DNA from: Clostridium sp. AN503
Lineage (GTDB): Bacteria > Bacillota > Clostridia > Lachnospirales > Lachnospiraceae
Direction of reading: 5' to 3'
Length of the DNA stretch: 64,000 bases
Assembly (NCBI RefSeq): GCF_040719375.1
Contig: NZ_JBFDTP010000002.1
Span: forward strand, 3,153,001-3,217,000
Under the pieces are notes generated by a model. It made no database searches and had not been told where the DNA came from. It saw nothing but the letters and a program-made list of their open reading frames with translations. Shown one piece after another: positions 26,641-34,622 of this stretch (its first letter is position 1; each line of letters opens with the position of its first letter). Both the position numbers and the translations under genes were made by a program.

Positions 26641-26653
26641 CAAAACATTTTAT

Positions 26654-26682
26654 ATTGTAAACGATTTTCTTTGATTTGTAAA
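26654..26682 (-). promoter_or_regulatory. Promoter of the antiporter gene
   Basis: TTTACA (26677-26682) and TACAAT (26654-26659), minus strand, 17-base spacer. Divergent from the promoter at 26709-26737. Confidence 0.7.
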
Positions 26683-26708
26683 CTACATTTTTATTTCTTA
26701 AAAACCTC

Positions 26709-26737
26709 TTGACATTTTAAACTGAAACAATTATGAT
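26709..26737 (+). promoter_or_regulatory. Promoter of the beta-lactamase-fold/DUF302 gene
   Basis: TTGACA (26709-26714) and TATGAT (26732-26737) with a 17-base spacer; about 77 nt of AT-rich leader to the start codon. Confidence 0.75.
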
Positions 26738-26820
26738 AACAGTATATTAACTGCAATTTATTTATTAACAGTTTTGAGATACGTTACCCATTTTAATTCG
26801 TATTACATAGAAAGGCAGGA

Positions 26821-28350
26821 ATGAGCATGAACACAAGAGAACATGAAACCATGAAAATGCGCGGCAGCGCCGACGTCACTTATCTCGGACAGACCGTTGA
26901 CCAGATGATCCTTGACTTTATGAGGGAACAGGATATCCCCGGACTGACACTGGCGATCGTCCAGGCTCCTTATATCCCCCGCGTCGTAGGATACGGCATG
27001 TCTGATACAGAAGGAAAAAGACTGGCCTCCGCCAATACCATGTGGCCGGCTGGACCGATCTCACAGGCATTTGCGGCAGTAGCCATTATGCAGTTATATG
27101 AAGATGGTATGCTTGGTCTGGACGATACGCTGGCCGTACATATACCAGAAGTGCCGGACAGCTGGAAATCCATTACCATAATCCAGCTTCTCCGCCATGC
27201 TTCTGGACTGCCTGACTACCGTGACATCCCTCATTGGTCACCCTTCACAGATTGGACCTTCACAGGGCTTTTGGATCTGATCCGCCATCAGGAACTACAC
27301 TTTTTTCCGGGAACAGATGTGGCGCAGAACGCTTCCAATTTCCTGTTCCTCACTGAGATCGTGGAACGTGTCAGCGGGAAATCCTATCATGACTTTGTAA
27401 CAGAACGGCAGATCCGGTTTTTAGGCCTGCGCCGCACCGGCTTTGCTGAGGATGAGGATCTATTTATGCACGAGGATGTTTCTCTGACTGACAATGTACA
27501 CCAGCTTTTCAAAAAGAACGGGCTGTACATTGATCCAACCGAATATGCCGCCAGCTACAATAGCGATGGCAGACCGGTACAGAGAGTGAAATCCTCTGCG
27601 TTGCGGGGTTTTTCTGACATCTGGGCTTCCGCACAGGATATTTCCTTCTGGGACATCGGCCTTGCAGGCGGTGTACTGATCCACGAGCCGGAACACCGGG
27701 CTCTGGTATACGCCTCCTGGCAGCTTCCCGACGGCCGGGAGATGCCTGCCGTTGCAGGATGGCAGTTTTACAGGCATCGGGGATTGATGGATATTAAGGG
27801 AAGCGTCCCCGGATTCTCCAGCTTCTTGAGCCGTTTCACCCATCCGGAGGAGTTAGTCTGCGTTACTCTGCTCGCCAACAAAGAAGGAGTGGATTTTACT
27901 AACCTTGGGCGGCGCATTGCGGGAGCCTTCGGAGATCTGCTGTCCACCAACTATGATGACAACCGCCTCTACCTGCTGGAAGGACAGTTCCCTGCAGATG
28001 AGACCGTCCACCGCTTGGAACAGGAGCTTACAGCCCGCAGTATCCCGCTGTTTGCTAAGTTCGATCATGCACAGAACGCAAGGGAAGCCGGTCTGGAGCT
28101 TCGCCCTACCACAGTACTTGTCTTCGGCTCGCCCAAAGTGGGGACCGGGCTGATGCAGGCAGACCAGAGCATTTCCCTGGAACTGCCGCTGCGCATCTCC
28201 GTCTGGGAAGACGAAGCCGGCAGTACCTGGCTGGCGTTCCCGCGCATCGCCCTGATGGCGGATGCATATGGTCTTGCCGGACATCCGGTTATTGAAAAAA
28301 TGCAAAAGCTATTGGAAGAACTGGTCCGAAAGGCTGGAAGCATCTACTGA
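26821..28350 (+). CDS. Beta-lactamase-fold (class C/serine hydrolase) pseudoenzyme fused to DUF302
   Basis: 509 residues, no signal peptide. Residues 22-360 follow the class C beta-lactamase/PBP4* fold (VAIMQLYEDGMLGLDDTL, LLRHASGLPDY, FFPGTDVA, EIVERVSGKSYHDFV, GSVPGFSSFLS). The nucleophile motif SxxK is replaced by P79-I-S-Q82 and the YxN motif by Q169-N-A171, so hydrolysis should be lost. Residues about 380-500 match DUF302 (FAKFDHAQNAREAGLELRP, VLVFGSPKVGTGLMQADQ, WEDEAGSTWLAF). DUF302 is a small domain of unknown role, usually free-standing. An alternative ATG at 26827 is also well placed after AGGA. A ligand-binding or sensor role is a guess. Confidence 0.85.
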   Translation: MSMNTREHETMKMRGSADVTYLGQTVDQMILDFMREQDIPGLTLAIVQAPYIPRVVGYGMSDTEGKRLASANTMWPAGPISQAFAAVAIMQLYEDGMLGLDDTLAVHIPEVPDSWKSITIIQLLRHASGLPDYRDIPHWSPFTDWTFTGLLDLIRHQELHFFPGTDVAQNASNFLFLTEIVERVSGKSYHDFVTERQIRFLGLRRTGFAEDEDLFMHEDVSLTDNVHQLFKKNGLYIDPTEYAASYNSDGRPVQRVKSSALRGFSDIWASAQDISFWDIGLAGGVLIHEPEHRALVYASWQLPDGREMPAVAGWQFYRHRGLMDIKGSVPGFSSFLSRFTHPEELVCVTLLANKEGVDFTNLGRRIAGAFGDLLSTNYDDNRLYLLEGQFPADETVHRLEQELTARSIPLFAKFDHAQNAREAGLELRPTTVLVFGSPKVGTGLMQADQSISLELPLRISVWEDEAGSTWLAFPRIALMADAYGLAGHPVIEKMQKLLEELVRKAGSIY

Positions 28351-28403
28351 TCAAACAGTTATGCACTATAAAAATATCTGGACCAAAATAATGTCTGCTC
28401 TGC

Positions 28404-28444
28404 AAAAAACGCCGCATGGTCGCTTCTCGCGTCCATGCGGCGTT
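28404..28444 (-). terminator. Terminator after fba
   Basis: A perfect 12-bp stem AACGCCGCATGG/CCATGCGGCGTT (28408-28419 with 28433-28444), followed on the minus strand by T6 (28404-28409). It sits 19 bases after the aldolase stop and may also stop rightward transcription. Confidence 0.88.
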
Positions 28445-28462
28445 CATCCTATTCAGTCTCTA

Positions 28463-29326
28463 TCATGCTTTTCCAACAGAACCAAAGATCTCCATCTTCT
28501 CTTTCACAGTACCTTTGATCGCCTCGGTACCAGGAGCCAAAAGCTTACGCGGATCAAAGCCCTTGCCTGCTAAATCCTTGCCTGCCTCGATGTACTCGCG
28601 GGTCGCTGCTGCGAAGGAAAGCTGGCACTCCGTATTTACATTGATCTTCGCTACGCCAAGGTCAATGGCTTTCTTGATCATGTCGGTCGGGATGCCGGTA
28701 CCGCCGTGCAGTACGAGCGGCATTTCGCCGGTCTTCTCCTGGATCGCTGCCAGGGTCTCAAAGCTCAGCCCCTTCCAATTCTCCGGATATTTACCGTGGA
28801 TGTTGCCAATGCCTGCTGCCAGGAAATCGATGCCCAGGTCTGCGACTGCCTTACACTCGTTCGGGTCTGCACACTCGCCCATACCCACAACGCCGTCTTC
28901 CTCGCCGCCGATGGAACCTACCTCAGCCTCCAGGGAGATGCCTTTTTCATGGCACAGCTTTACTAACGCTGTGGTCTTCTCGATATTCTCCTCGATCGGA
29001 TAATGGGAACCGTCAAACATAACGGAAGAAAAGCCTGCTTCGATACATTTCAGACAGCCCTCGTAGCTGCCGTGATCCAGATGCAGGGCTACCGGAACCG
29101 TGATCCCAAGCTCCTCCATCATGCCGTTTACCATACCCACTACGGTGCGGTAACCGGTCATATATTTGCCTGCGCCTTCAGATACACCTAAAATAACCGG
29201 GGAATTCAGCTCCTGTGCGGTTGACAGGACTGCCTTGGTCCACTCCAGATTGTTGATGTTGAACTGTCCTACTGCATAATGTCCTTCTTTTGCTTTTTTC
29301 AGCATTTCTGTTGCAGATACTAACAT
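28463..29326 (-). CDS. fba: Class II fructose-bisphosphate aldolase
   Basis: 287 residues. Zinc enzyme that splits fructose-1,6-bisphosphate (or tagatose-bisphosphate) in glycolysis. The class II pattern is clear: FNINNLEWTKAVLSTAQE, LHLDHGSYEGCLKCIEAGF with the catalytic Asp and a Zn-binding His, EAEVGSIGGEEDGV, a second zinc His in IGNIHGKY, and LVLHGGTGIP. The ATG at 29326 is chosen because GGAGG lies eight bases before it; the longer reading to 29464 would cross the promoter. A single-gene unit with its own promoter and terminator. Confidence 0.95.
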   Translation of the reverse strand: MLVSATEMLKKAKEGHYAVGQFNINNLEWTKAVLSTAQELNSPVILGVSEGAGKYMTGYRTVVGMVNGMMEELGITVPVALHLDHGSYEGCLKCIEAGFSSVMFDGSHYPIEENIEKTTALVKLCHEKGISLEAEVGSIGGEEDGVVGMGECADPNECKAVADLGIDFLAAGIGNIHGKYPENWKGLSFETLAAIQEKTGEMPLVLHGGTGIPTDMIKKAIDLGVAKINVNTECQLSFAAATREYIEAGKDLAGKGFDPRKLLAPGTEAIKGTVKEKMEIFGSVGKA

Positions 29327-29407
29327 TTTACAAGCCTCCATTTCGTTATTGTCCTTTGCCCGGCAACGGGAAACATGCCTGTCCCCACTGCACTCTGCTT
29401 CCTCTAC

Positions 29408-29436
29408 AGTATAATACATTTTTCCATTTTTGGAAA
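29408..29436 (-). promoter_or_regulatory. fba promoter with dyads
   Basis: TATACT (29408-29413) with TTTCCA (29431-29436) 17 bases upstream on the minus strand. The -35 overlaps an inverted repeat TTTCCA-TTTT-TGGAAA (29421-29436), and a palindrome CGAAC-ATT-GTTCG lies at 29448-29460. These may be operators. Confidence 0.55.
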
Positions 29437-29476
29437 GCATATTCGTACGAACATTGTTCGCCAAAAAATACAGGAA

Positions 29477-30964
29477 CTACAGGCCCAGGATTTCTGCCAC
29501 GGTCTTTTCCAAATCTGCAACGTCGCTTTCGCGGGTGTGGCGCACCTCTGCGCTGCGGATCTCCTCCACAGCCGGAGGGATCGGGACGCCTGAGGCTTTG
29601 CACAGATCGTCTATGATGGCAAACTCATCTTTGCTGCCCTGGTCGCCGAATACTGCTTCCATGACGCTGTGAGAGAATTTGTACGGGCTGGCGGTGGATG
29701 CGATCACAGTCGGAGTCCTGTCGCCGGTCTCACGGACATAATTTTTGTAGACGCAGGAAGCGACGCCGGTATGGGTGTCGATCATGTAGCCGGTCTCGTC
29801 ATAGAGATGACGGATTCCTTCTGCATTCTCCGCCTCGGTCGCATATCCTCCGACAAAATCTTTCATAAACTCTCTCATGCTGTCGGTCACTGTGTAGGCT
29901 CCAGCAGCGGAAAGCTGCTCCATCATGGCTTTATTTGCCTGGGCGTCACTGCCGGCGCTCAAATAGATCAGCCGCTCTAAGTTGCTGGAGATCAGGATGT
30001 CCATGGACGGAGAACTGGTCAGGATAAAGTCCCTCTTTTTGTCATAGGTACCGGTGCGGAAAAAGTCATACAGCACCTTGTTGTCGTTGGAAGCACAGAT
30101 CAGGGTCTTCACCGGCACGCCCATCTGTTTTGCAAAGTACGCCGCCAGGATATTGCCAAAGTTGCCGGTGGGCACGGTGATATTGATCTGGTCGCCGTTT
30201 TTGATCTCACCGTTCTGAACCAGCCTGGCATATGCATATACATAATATACCACCTGCGGCACCAGTCTTCCTATATTAATAGAATTGGCTGAAGAAAGCT
30301 GGAAGCGTTTTTCTGCCAGCCTTTCACCAAACTCACGATCCCCGAAGATCATCTTGACACCGGTCTGGGCGTCGTCGAAGTTGCCGTGGATCGCCACAAC
30401 GCTGGTATTGTCCCCTTTCTGGGTGACCATCTGAAGCTCCTGGACCCTGCTGACGCCGCCCTTGGGATAGAACACGATGATCCTGGTACCTGGAACATCG
30501 GCAAATCCCGCCATAGCTGCCTTGCCTGTGTCCCCGGAAGTAGCGGTCAGGATCACGATCTCGTTCTCCACATGATTCTTCTTTGCAGATGTTGTCATCA
30601 GATAGGGAAGAATAGAGAGCGCCATATCCTTAAACGCAATGGTGCTGCCATGGAACAGCTCCAGATAATAAGCTCCGTCCGCCTTCACAAGCGGTGCGAT
30701 CTCTTCCGTATCAAACTTTTTGTCGTATGCGCACTCGATGCAGTACCGAAGCTCCTCCTCCGTAAAATCATTCAAAAACAGCTTCATAACCTGATATGCA
30801 GTCTCCTGATAGGTCATCCCCGCCAGCTCCTCCATGGAAACATCCAGCTTCGGAATGAAGGTGGGCATGAACAGGCCGCCATCATCTGCCAGCCCTTTTA
30901 AGATCGCCTGAGACGCAGACAGGCCGCTCTCCTTGCCCCGGGTACTCTGATAGGATAAATTCAT
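29477..30964 (-). CDS. thrC: Threonine synthase
   Basis: 495 residues, the long fold form found in Clostridia and E. coli. A PLP enzyme that converts O-phosphohomoserine to threonine. Motifs: STRGKESGLSASQAILKGLA at the N-terminus, the PLP lysine in LFHGSTIAFKDMALS (about residue 112), TATSGDTGKAAMAGF, and VPTGNFGNILAAYFAKQMG for phosphate binding. Single-gene unit with a promoter at 31029-31057, divergent from the amino-acid importer operon. No other threonine genes are nearby. Confidence 0.96.
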   Translation of the reverse strand: MNLSYQSTRGKESGLSASQAILKGLADDGGLFMPTFIPKLDVSMEELAGMTYQETAYQVMKLFLNDFTEEELRYCIECAYDKKFDTEEIAPLVKADGAYYLELFHGSTIAFKDMALSILPYLMTTSAKKNHVENEIVILTATSGDTGKAAMAGFADVPGTRIIVFYPKGGVSRVQELQMVTQKGDNTSVVAIHGNFDDAQTGVKMIFGDREFGERLAEKRFQLSSANSINIGRLVPQVVYYVYAYARLVQNGEIKNGDQINITVPTGNFGNILAAYFAKQMGVPVKTLICASNDNKVLYDFFRTGTYDKKRDFILTSSPSMDILISSNLERLIYLSAGSDAQANKAMMEQLSAAGAYTVTDSMREFMKDFVGGYATEAENAEGIRHLYDETGYMIDTHTGVASCVYKNYVRETGDRTPTVIASTASPYKFSHSVMEAVFGDQGSKDEFAIIDDLCKASGVPIPPAVEEIRSAEVRHTRESDVADLEKTVAEILGL

Positions 30965-31028
30965 AGGTATCGGTTCCTTTCTTCCTAATGTCCCTCTAAT
31001 ATAGAAGGTTTATTCAGTATTTTTGTAG

Positions 31029-31057
31029 ATTGTAGCACACTTTAGAACCCGGTGCAA
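31029..31057 (-). promoter_or_regulatory. thrC promoter
   Basis: TTGCAC (31052-31057) and TACAAT (31029-31034) on the minus strand, spacer 17 bases, about 60 nt of leader. Confidence 0.65.
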
Positions 31058-31135
31058 GAGCAGGATATTTTTTCTTCTACAACCCAAAAGCTGTGACAAA
31101 AACAATAAAAATATTGTTAAATTTCAAAAAAAGTA

Positions 31136-31164
31136 TTGACTTTTCCTTTTTCAGAGCATATAAT
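31136..31164 (+). promoter_or_regulatory. Promoter of the amino-acid ABC importer operon
   Basis: TTGACT (31136-31141) and a perfect TATAAT (31159-31164) with a 17-base spacer; start near 31171. Confidence 0.8.
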
Positions 31165-31205
31165 GCAGAAAAAGTGATTGAAAAACCATATGAAAGATGT
31201 GAGCA

Positions 31206-31258
31206 ATGGCGCTCGGGCAACCCTTTCCTGGAAAGGGGAGTTCGGAGCGCATTTTTTT
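31206..31258 (+). promoter_or_regulatory. Attenuator-like hairpin in the importer leader
   Basis: An outer stem ATGgCGCTC/GAGCGCAT (31206-31214 with 31245-31252, one bulge) encloses an inner perfect 7-bp stem CCCTTTC/GAAAGGG (31221-31227 with 31231-31237). The internal loops are GGGCAA and a GGAGTTCG-side strand. A T7 run follows (31252-31258), so transcription can end 38 bases before the first gene. The rigid two-stem shape with purine-rich internal loops could be a small ligand-binding RNA, or simply an attenuator. Confidence 0.55.
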
Positions 31259-31295
31259 ATCCGTCGATCGAGAATGAAGAAAGGTGGTAAAGACT

Positions 31296-32018
31296 ATGAT
31301 TAAAGTGGAAAACTTAAAAAAGAACTTCGGAAGCCTGGAGGTTTTAAAGAACATCAACTTAACCGTAGAAGAAGGCGAAAAGCTCGTCATCATCGGACCG
31401 TCCGGCAGTGGCAAGAGCACTTTAATCCGCTGCATCAACTATCTGGAGGAGCCGACTTCCGGCGAGGTCTATATCAATGACCAGCTTCTGACAAAGAAGA
31501 ACCGCGGCGAGATGGCAAAGAACTATTCTTCCATGGTATTCCAGCAGTTTAACCTTTACCCGCACATGACCGTGCTCCAGAACCTTACCCTTGCGCCGAT
31601 CAAGCTGCAGAAGGTCCCGAAAAAGGAAGCGGAAGAAAATGCCATGAAATACCTGGAGCGTGTAGGGCTTGCAGATAAGGCCAACTGCTATCCGCAGAAT
31701 CTGTCCGGCGGCCAGCAGCAGCGTGTGGCTATTGCCCGTGCGCTGTGCACCAAGCAGAAACTGATCCTGTTCGATGAGCCTACCAGCGCATTAGACCCGG
31801 AGATGGTCCAGGAGGTACTGGATGTTATGATCGGTCTTTCTCAGGAAAATATCACGATGGTATGCGTAACCCACGAGATGGGATTTGCCAGACAGGTTGC
31901 GGACCGTGTGATCTTTATGGACGACGGCACTATTGTCGAGGAAGGCACCCCGGAGCATTTCTTCACTAACCCGGAGAATGAACGCACCAAGGCATTTTTA
32001 AGTAAGATTCTGCATTAA
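31296..32018 (+). CDS. glnQ: Polar amino-acid ABC transporter ATP-binding protein
   Basis: 240 residues, cytoplasmic ATPase of the GlnQ/HisP family. Walker A IGPSGSGKS (about residues 35-43), signature LSGGQQQR, Walker B LILFDEPTSALDPE, and the H-loop VTHEMGFARQVADRV are all intact. The ATG at 31296 is preferred over 31284 because of AAAGGTGG eight bases upstream and the usual MIKVENLKK start. First gene of an operon with a binding protein and two permeases. Ligand probably glutamine, glutamate or aspartate, by family. Confidence 0.95.
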   Translation: MIKVENLKKNFGSLEVLKNINLTVEEGEKLVIIGPSGSGKSTLIRCINYLEEPTSGEVYINDQLLTKKNRGEMAKNYSSMVFQQFNLYPHMTVLQNLTLAPIKLQKVPKKEAEENAMKYLERVGLADKANCYPQNLSGGQQQRVAIARALCTKQKLILFDEPTSALDPEMVQEVLDVMIGLSQENITMVCVTHEMGFARQVADRVIFMDDGTIVEEGTPEHFFTNPENERTKAFLSKILH

Positions 32019-32057
32019 TGTTTTTTGTAACGGATTCTGTACCGATGTAAGCTAACT

Positions 32058-32091
32058 AAAGGCTCTTTCCGCCTGAAAACGGGGAGCCTTT
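32058..32091 (+). other. Intercistronic hairpin between the ATPase and binding-protein genes
   Basis: AAAGGCTC (32058-32065) pairs with GAGCCTTT (32084-32091), with CCG/CGG pairing inside. No T-run follows, so it is more likely an mRNA-stabilising or processing element that raises binding-protein output than a full terminator. Confidence 0.5.
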
Positions 32092-32131
32092 CAATATAGT
32101 TAGAAATCTCATTTTGAGGAGGAAAACAATT

Positions 32132-33037
32132 ATGAAGAAGACTATGAAAACAAGTGCCCTGCTGATGGCTGCCGCTATGATGGTGAGCGCCGCTTTAACA
32201 GGCTGCGGAGGTTCCGGAAGCACCGCAACCACTGCTGCTGCGGATACCACTGCTGCCGGTGATACGGCTGCTGCCGGCGATGCTGCCGCTGCCGACGGCG
32301 TGAGCGCTGATGTACAGAAGATCATCGACGCAGGCGTATTAAAGGTCGGCGCCAAGGTTGACGTTCCGAAATTCGGTATGCAGAACACGGCTACCGGCGA
32401 GATGGAAGGCGTCGAGGTTGACTTAGCTTACGAGATCGCAGGCAAGATCTTCGGCTGCACCGCAGCGGAAGCCAAGGAAAAGAAGCTGGTTGCTTTCCAG
32501 GGCGTTACCGCCAAGACCAGAGGCCCGTTGATCGACAACGGCGAGGTGGATATGGTTATCGCAACCTACACCATCACTCCTGAGAGAAAAGAGACCTGGA
32601 ATTTCTCTGATCCGTACTATACCGATGCAGTTGGCCTGATGGTCCTCAAAGATTCCGGCATCAACTCCATCGAAGATCTGGACGGCAAGGTTATCGCGGT
32701 TTCACAGGGTTCCACTACAAAGGACGGCTTCAACAAATACGTGGCAGAAAAAGGCTATAATGTAAAACCGGAATTCGAGGAATTTGACGGATATCCGTCC
32801 ATGGCTGCGGCCCTGGCTGCAAAGAACGTGGATGTATTCTCCGTAGACCGTGCAATCCTCGCAGGCTACAATGACGAGACCACCATCATCCTTCCTGACC
32901 GTTTTGCAGAGCAGGAGTACGGTGTGGCTTCCAAACTGGATAACAAAGGTCTTGCAGAGCTGGTGAACGGCGTTGTGACTGATTTAAAGAGCAGCGGCAA
33001 GATGGACGAAATGCTGAAAGGTTGGGGAATCGAGTAA
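32132..33037 (+). CDS. Polar amino-acid ABC transporter substrate-binding lipoprotein
   Basis: 301 residues. Signal peptide with lipobox LTGC, then a linker rich in Ala, Thr and Asp, then the family 3 binding-protein fold (GVLKVGAKVDVPKFG, ATGEMEGVEVDLAYEIAGKI, DNGEVDMVIATYTITPERKE, FSDPYYTDAVGLMVLKD). The Arg of TITPERKE and the acidic residue of the VDVFSVDRAILAGY region are typical ligand contacts for acidic or amide amino acids. The ATG at 32132 follows AGGAGG; 32114 does not. Its stop lies three bases before the first permease start. Confidence 0.93.
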   Translation: MKKTMKTSALLMAAAMMVSAALTGCGGSGSTATTAAADTTAAGDTAAAGDAAAADGVSADVQKIIDAGVLKVGAKVDVPKFGMQNTATGEMEGVEVDLAYEIAGKIFGCTAAEAKEKKLVAFQGVTAKTRGPLIDNGEVDMVIATYTITPERKETWNFSDPYYTDAVGLMVLKDSGINSIEDLDGKVIAVSQGSTTKDGFNKYVAEKGYNVKPEFEEFDGYPSMAAALAAKNVDVFSVDRAILAGYNDETTIILPDRFAEQEYGVASKLDNKGLAELVNGVVTDLKSSGKMDEMLKGWGIE

Positions 33038-33040
33038 CTT

Positions 33041-33748
33041 ATGATAAAAGATCTGTTTGACGTAAAACGCTGGGAGGCATTCCTGAAGGTGCTCCCCACG
33101 GAATACATACCAGGATTTATCATGACTCTGAAGGTAGCGCTGGCAGGACTTCTGCTGGCGCTCGCCCTTGGGGTCATCTTCGGTATGTTATCCACCACGA
33201 AGGTTAAATTTTTAAAATTCATATCGAGGGTATACGTGGAATTCTTCCAAAACACGCCGTTGGTCGTGCAGGTCTTCTTTTATTATGCCTGTCTTCCATA
33301 TGTGATCGGTGGAAGGATCCCCAAATTCACACTGGGCGTCATCGGCGTGGGGATTTACCATGGAGCCTATATTTCCGAGGTCATCCGCACCGGTATCGAG
33401 GCTGTGCCCAAGGGACAGTTTGAGGCTGCCTATTCCCAGGGCTTCAACTATCTCCAGACCATGTGCTACATTATCCTGCCGCAGACCATGAAGATGATCC
33501 TGCCGCCTCTGACCAACCAGGCCTTAAACCTGGTCAAGAACACCTCGGTGCTCGCCATGGTGGCCGGAATGGACCTCATGTATCATGCAGATTCCTGGGG
33601 CAGCGACCGGGGATACTTTGTCCAGGCCTATCTGCCCTGTGCACTGCTTTACTTTGCCATCTGTTTCCCCCTTGCCAGGCTGGCAAGGTATCTGGAGATC
33701 CGGGCAAAGCGCACTCCTGTACCCAAAAAGCAGAAGGGGGTGGCTTAG
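33041..33748 (+). CDS. Amino-acid ABC transporter permease (HisM/GlnP family), first
   Basis: 235 residues with five or so membrane helices. The N-terminus has FIMTLKVALAGLLLALALG and the HEAM-type signature VEFFQNTPLVVQVFFYYA; the EAA loop is GQFEAAYSQGFNYLQTMCYI followed by LPQTMKMILPPLTNQ. It forms a heterodimer with the next gene's product. The two permease genes abut directly. Confidence 0.94.
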   Translation: MIKDLFDVKRWEAFLKVLPTEYIPGFIMTLKVALAGLLLALALGVIFGMLSTTKVKFLKFISRVYVEFFQNTPLVVQVFFYYACLPYVIGGRIPKFTLGVIGVGIYHGAYISEVIRTGIEAVPKGQFEAAYSQGFNYLQTMCYIILPQTMKMILPPLTNQALNLVKNTSVLAMVAGMDLMYHADSWGSDRGYFVQAYLPCALLYFAICFPLARLARYLEIRAKRTPVPKKQKGVA

Positions 33749-34411
33749 ATGGCAGGTGTATTTACCACGATTTTTACAAAAGCAAACTTTATGTTCATGA
33801 TGCAGGGACTTTTGCTGACCGTGCTCATCGCCGCATGTACCATCGTGCTGAGCCTGTTCTTTGGCACGTTTGTGGCAATGCTCCGGCATTTCTGTATCGG
33901 TAAACTGACCTGGATATCCTGGCTGGCCGGAGCCTATATCGAATTTTTCCGGTGTACGCCCAATATCCTGTGGATCCTGTGGATCCGGTTCACCATGCAG
34001 GGCAACCCGACGGTAAAGGCGATCTTCGCCTGCACCCTGTTTACCACTGCGGTTGTGGCTGAGATCGTACGCGGCGGCTTGAACGGCATCCCCAAAGGGC
34101 AGTTCGACGGCGCTGCCTCCCAGGGCTTCAGCTTCTGGCAGACCTTAAATTATATCGTACTGCCGCAGACCTTTAAGAGCATCATCCCTGCTCTGCTGTC
34201 CCAGGTCATCACCATCATTAAGGATACCTCCTTCTTAAAAGCGGTTGATATCGCAGAATTTATGCGCAACAGTACGGTTGTTATGGGACAGCTGCGTACC
34301 CCGGCTCAGATCATCACGCTGTACGGATTCATCGCACTGTGCTATTTCATCATCTGTTTCTCACTGTCCTGTGCAGTAAGATATTATCAGAAACGGGTTC
34401 GGATCGCATAA
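33749..34411 (+). CDS. Amino-acid ABC transporter permease (HisM/GlnP family), second
   Basis: 220 residues. Signature YIEFFRCTPNILWILWIRF, EAA loop GQFDGAASQGFSFWQTLNYI and LPQTFKSIIPALLSQV are clear. GGGGGTGG inside the end of the upstream gene provides the ribosome site, and the ATG follows the preceding stop without a gap. Last gene of the operon, before the terminator at 34447-34492. Confidence 0.94.
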   Translation: MAGVFTTIFTKANFMFMMQGLLLTVLIAACTIVLSLFFGTFVAMLRHFCIGKLTWISWLAGAYIEFFRCTPNILWILWIRFTMQGNPTVKAIFACTLFTTAVVAEIVRGGLNGIPKGQFDGAASQGFSFWQTLNYIVLPQTFKSIIPALLSQVITIIKDTSFLKAVDIAEFMRNSTVVMGQLRTPAQIITLYGFIALCYFIICFSLSCAVRYYQKRVRIA

Positions 34412-34446
34412 AAAGTATATTGCAATAAAAAAGTATATTATAGCAT

Positions 34447-34493
34447 AAAAGGACAGTTCTCGTGTTCACCGCAAACACGAGCTGTCCTTTTTC
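34447..34493 (+). terminator. Terminator of the amino-acid importer operon
   Basis: AAAGGACAG and CTCGTGTT arms pair with AACACGAG and TGTCCTTT around a short loop, with a small bulge between, and a T5 run follows on the plus strand. Confidence 0.85.
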
Positions 34494-34547
34494 AGAGGTT
34501 AAGCTTAAATCTTCATGGAGTCTGCCGGGCGCCTCCACGCCAAACAC

Positions 34548-34576
34548 TTGCAGATTCTTTCCTACAGCGTTATACT
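34548..34576 (+). promoter_or_regulatory. Promoter of the CmpB-family gene
   Basis: TTGCAG (34548-34553) and TATACT (34571-34576) with a 17-base spacer, about 40 nt before the start codon. Confidence 0.6.
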
Positions 34577-34622
34577 GGTACCGTATTGAGCATATATGAC
34601 TCTCGATGAAAGGAACTTTTTT

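Noticed and set aside
29448..29460. CGAAC-ATT-GTTCG upstream of fba as a LexA/DinR SOS box
   Set aside because: The spacer between half-sites is three bases, while the known Gram-positive box has four; aldolase is also not a plausible SOS gene. Kept only as a palindrome.
31206..31258. Assignment of the importer leader to a known amino-acid riboswitch (glycine, glutamine or lysine)
   Set aside because: Too small and lacking the conserved cores of these classes; described only as an attenuator-like element.
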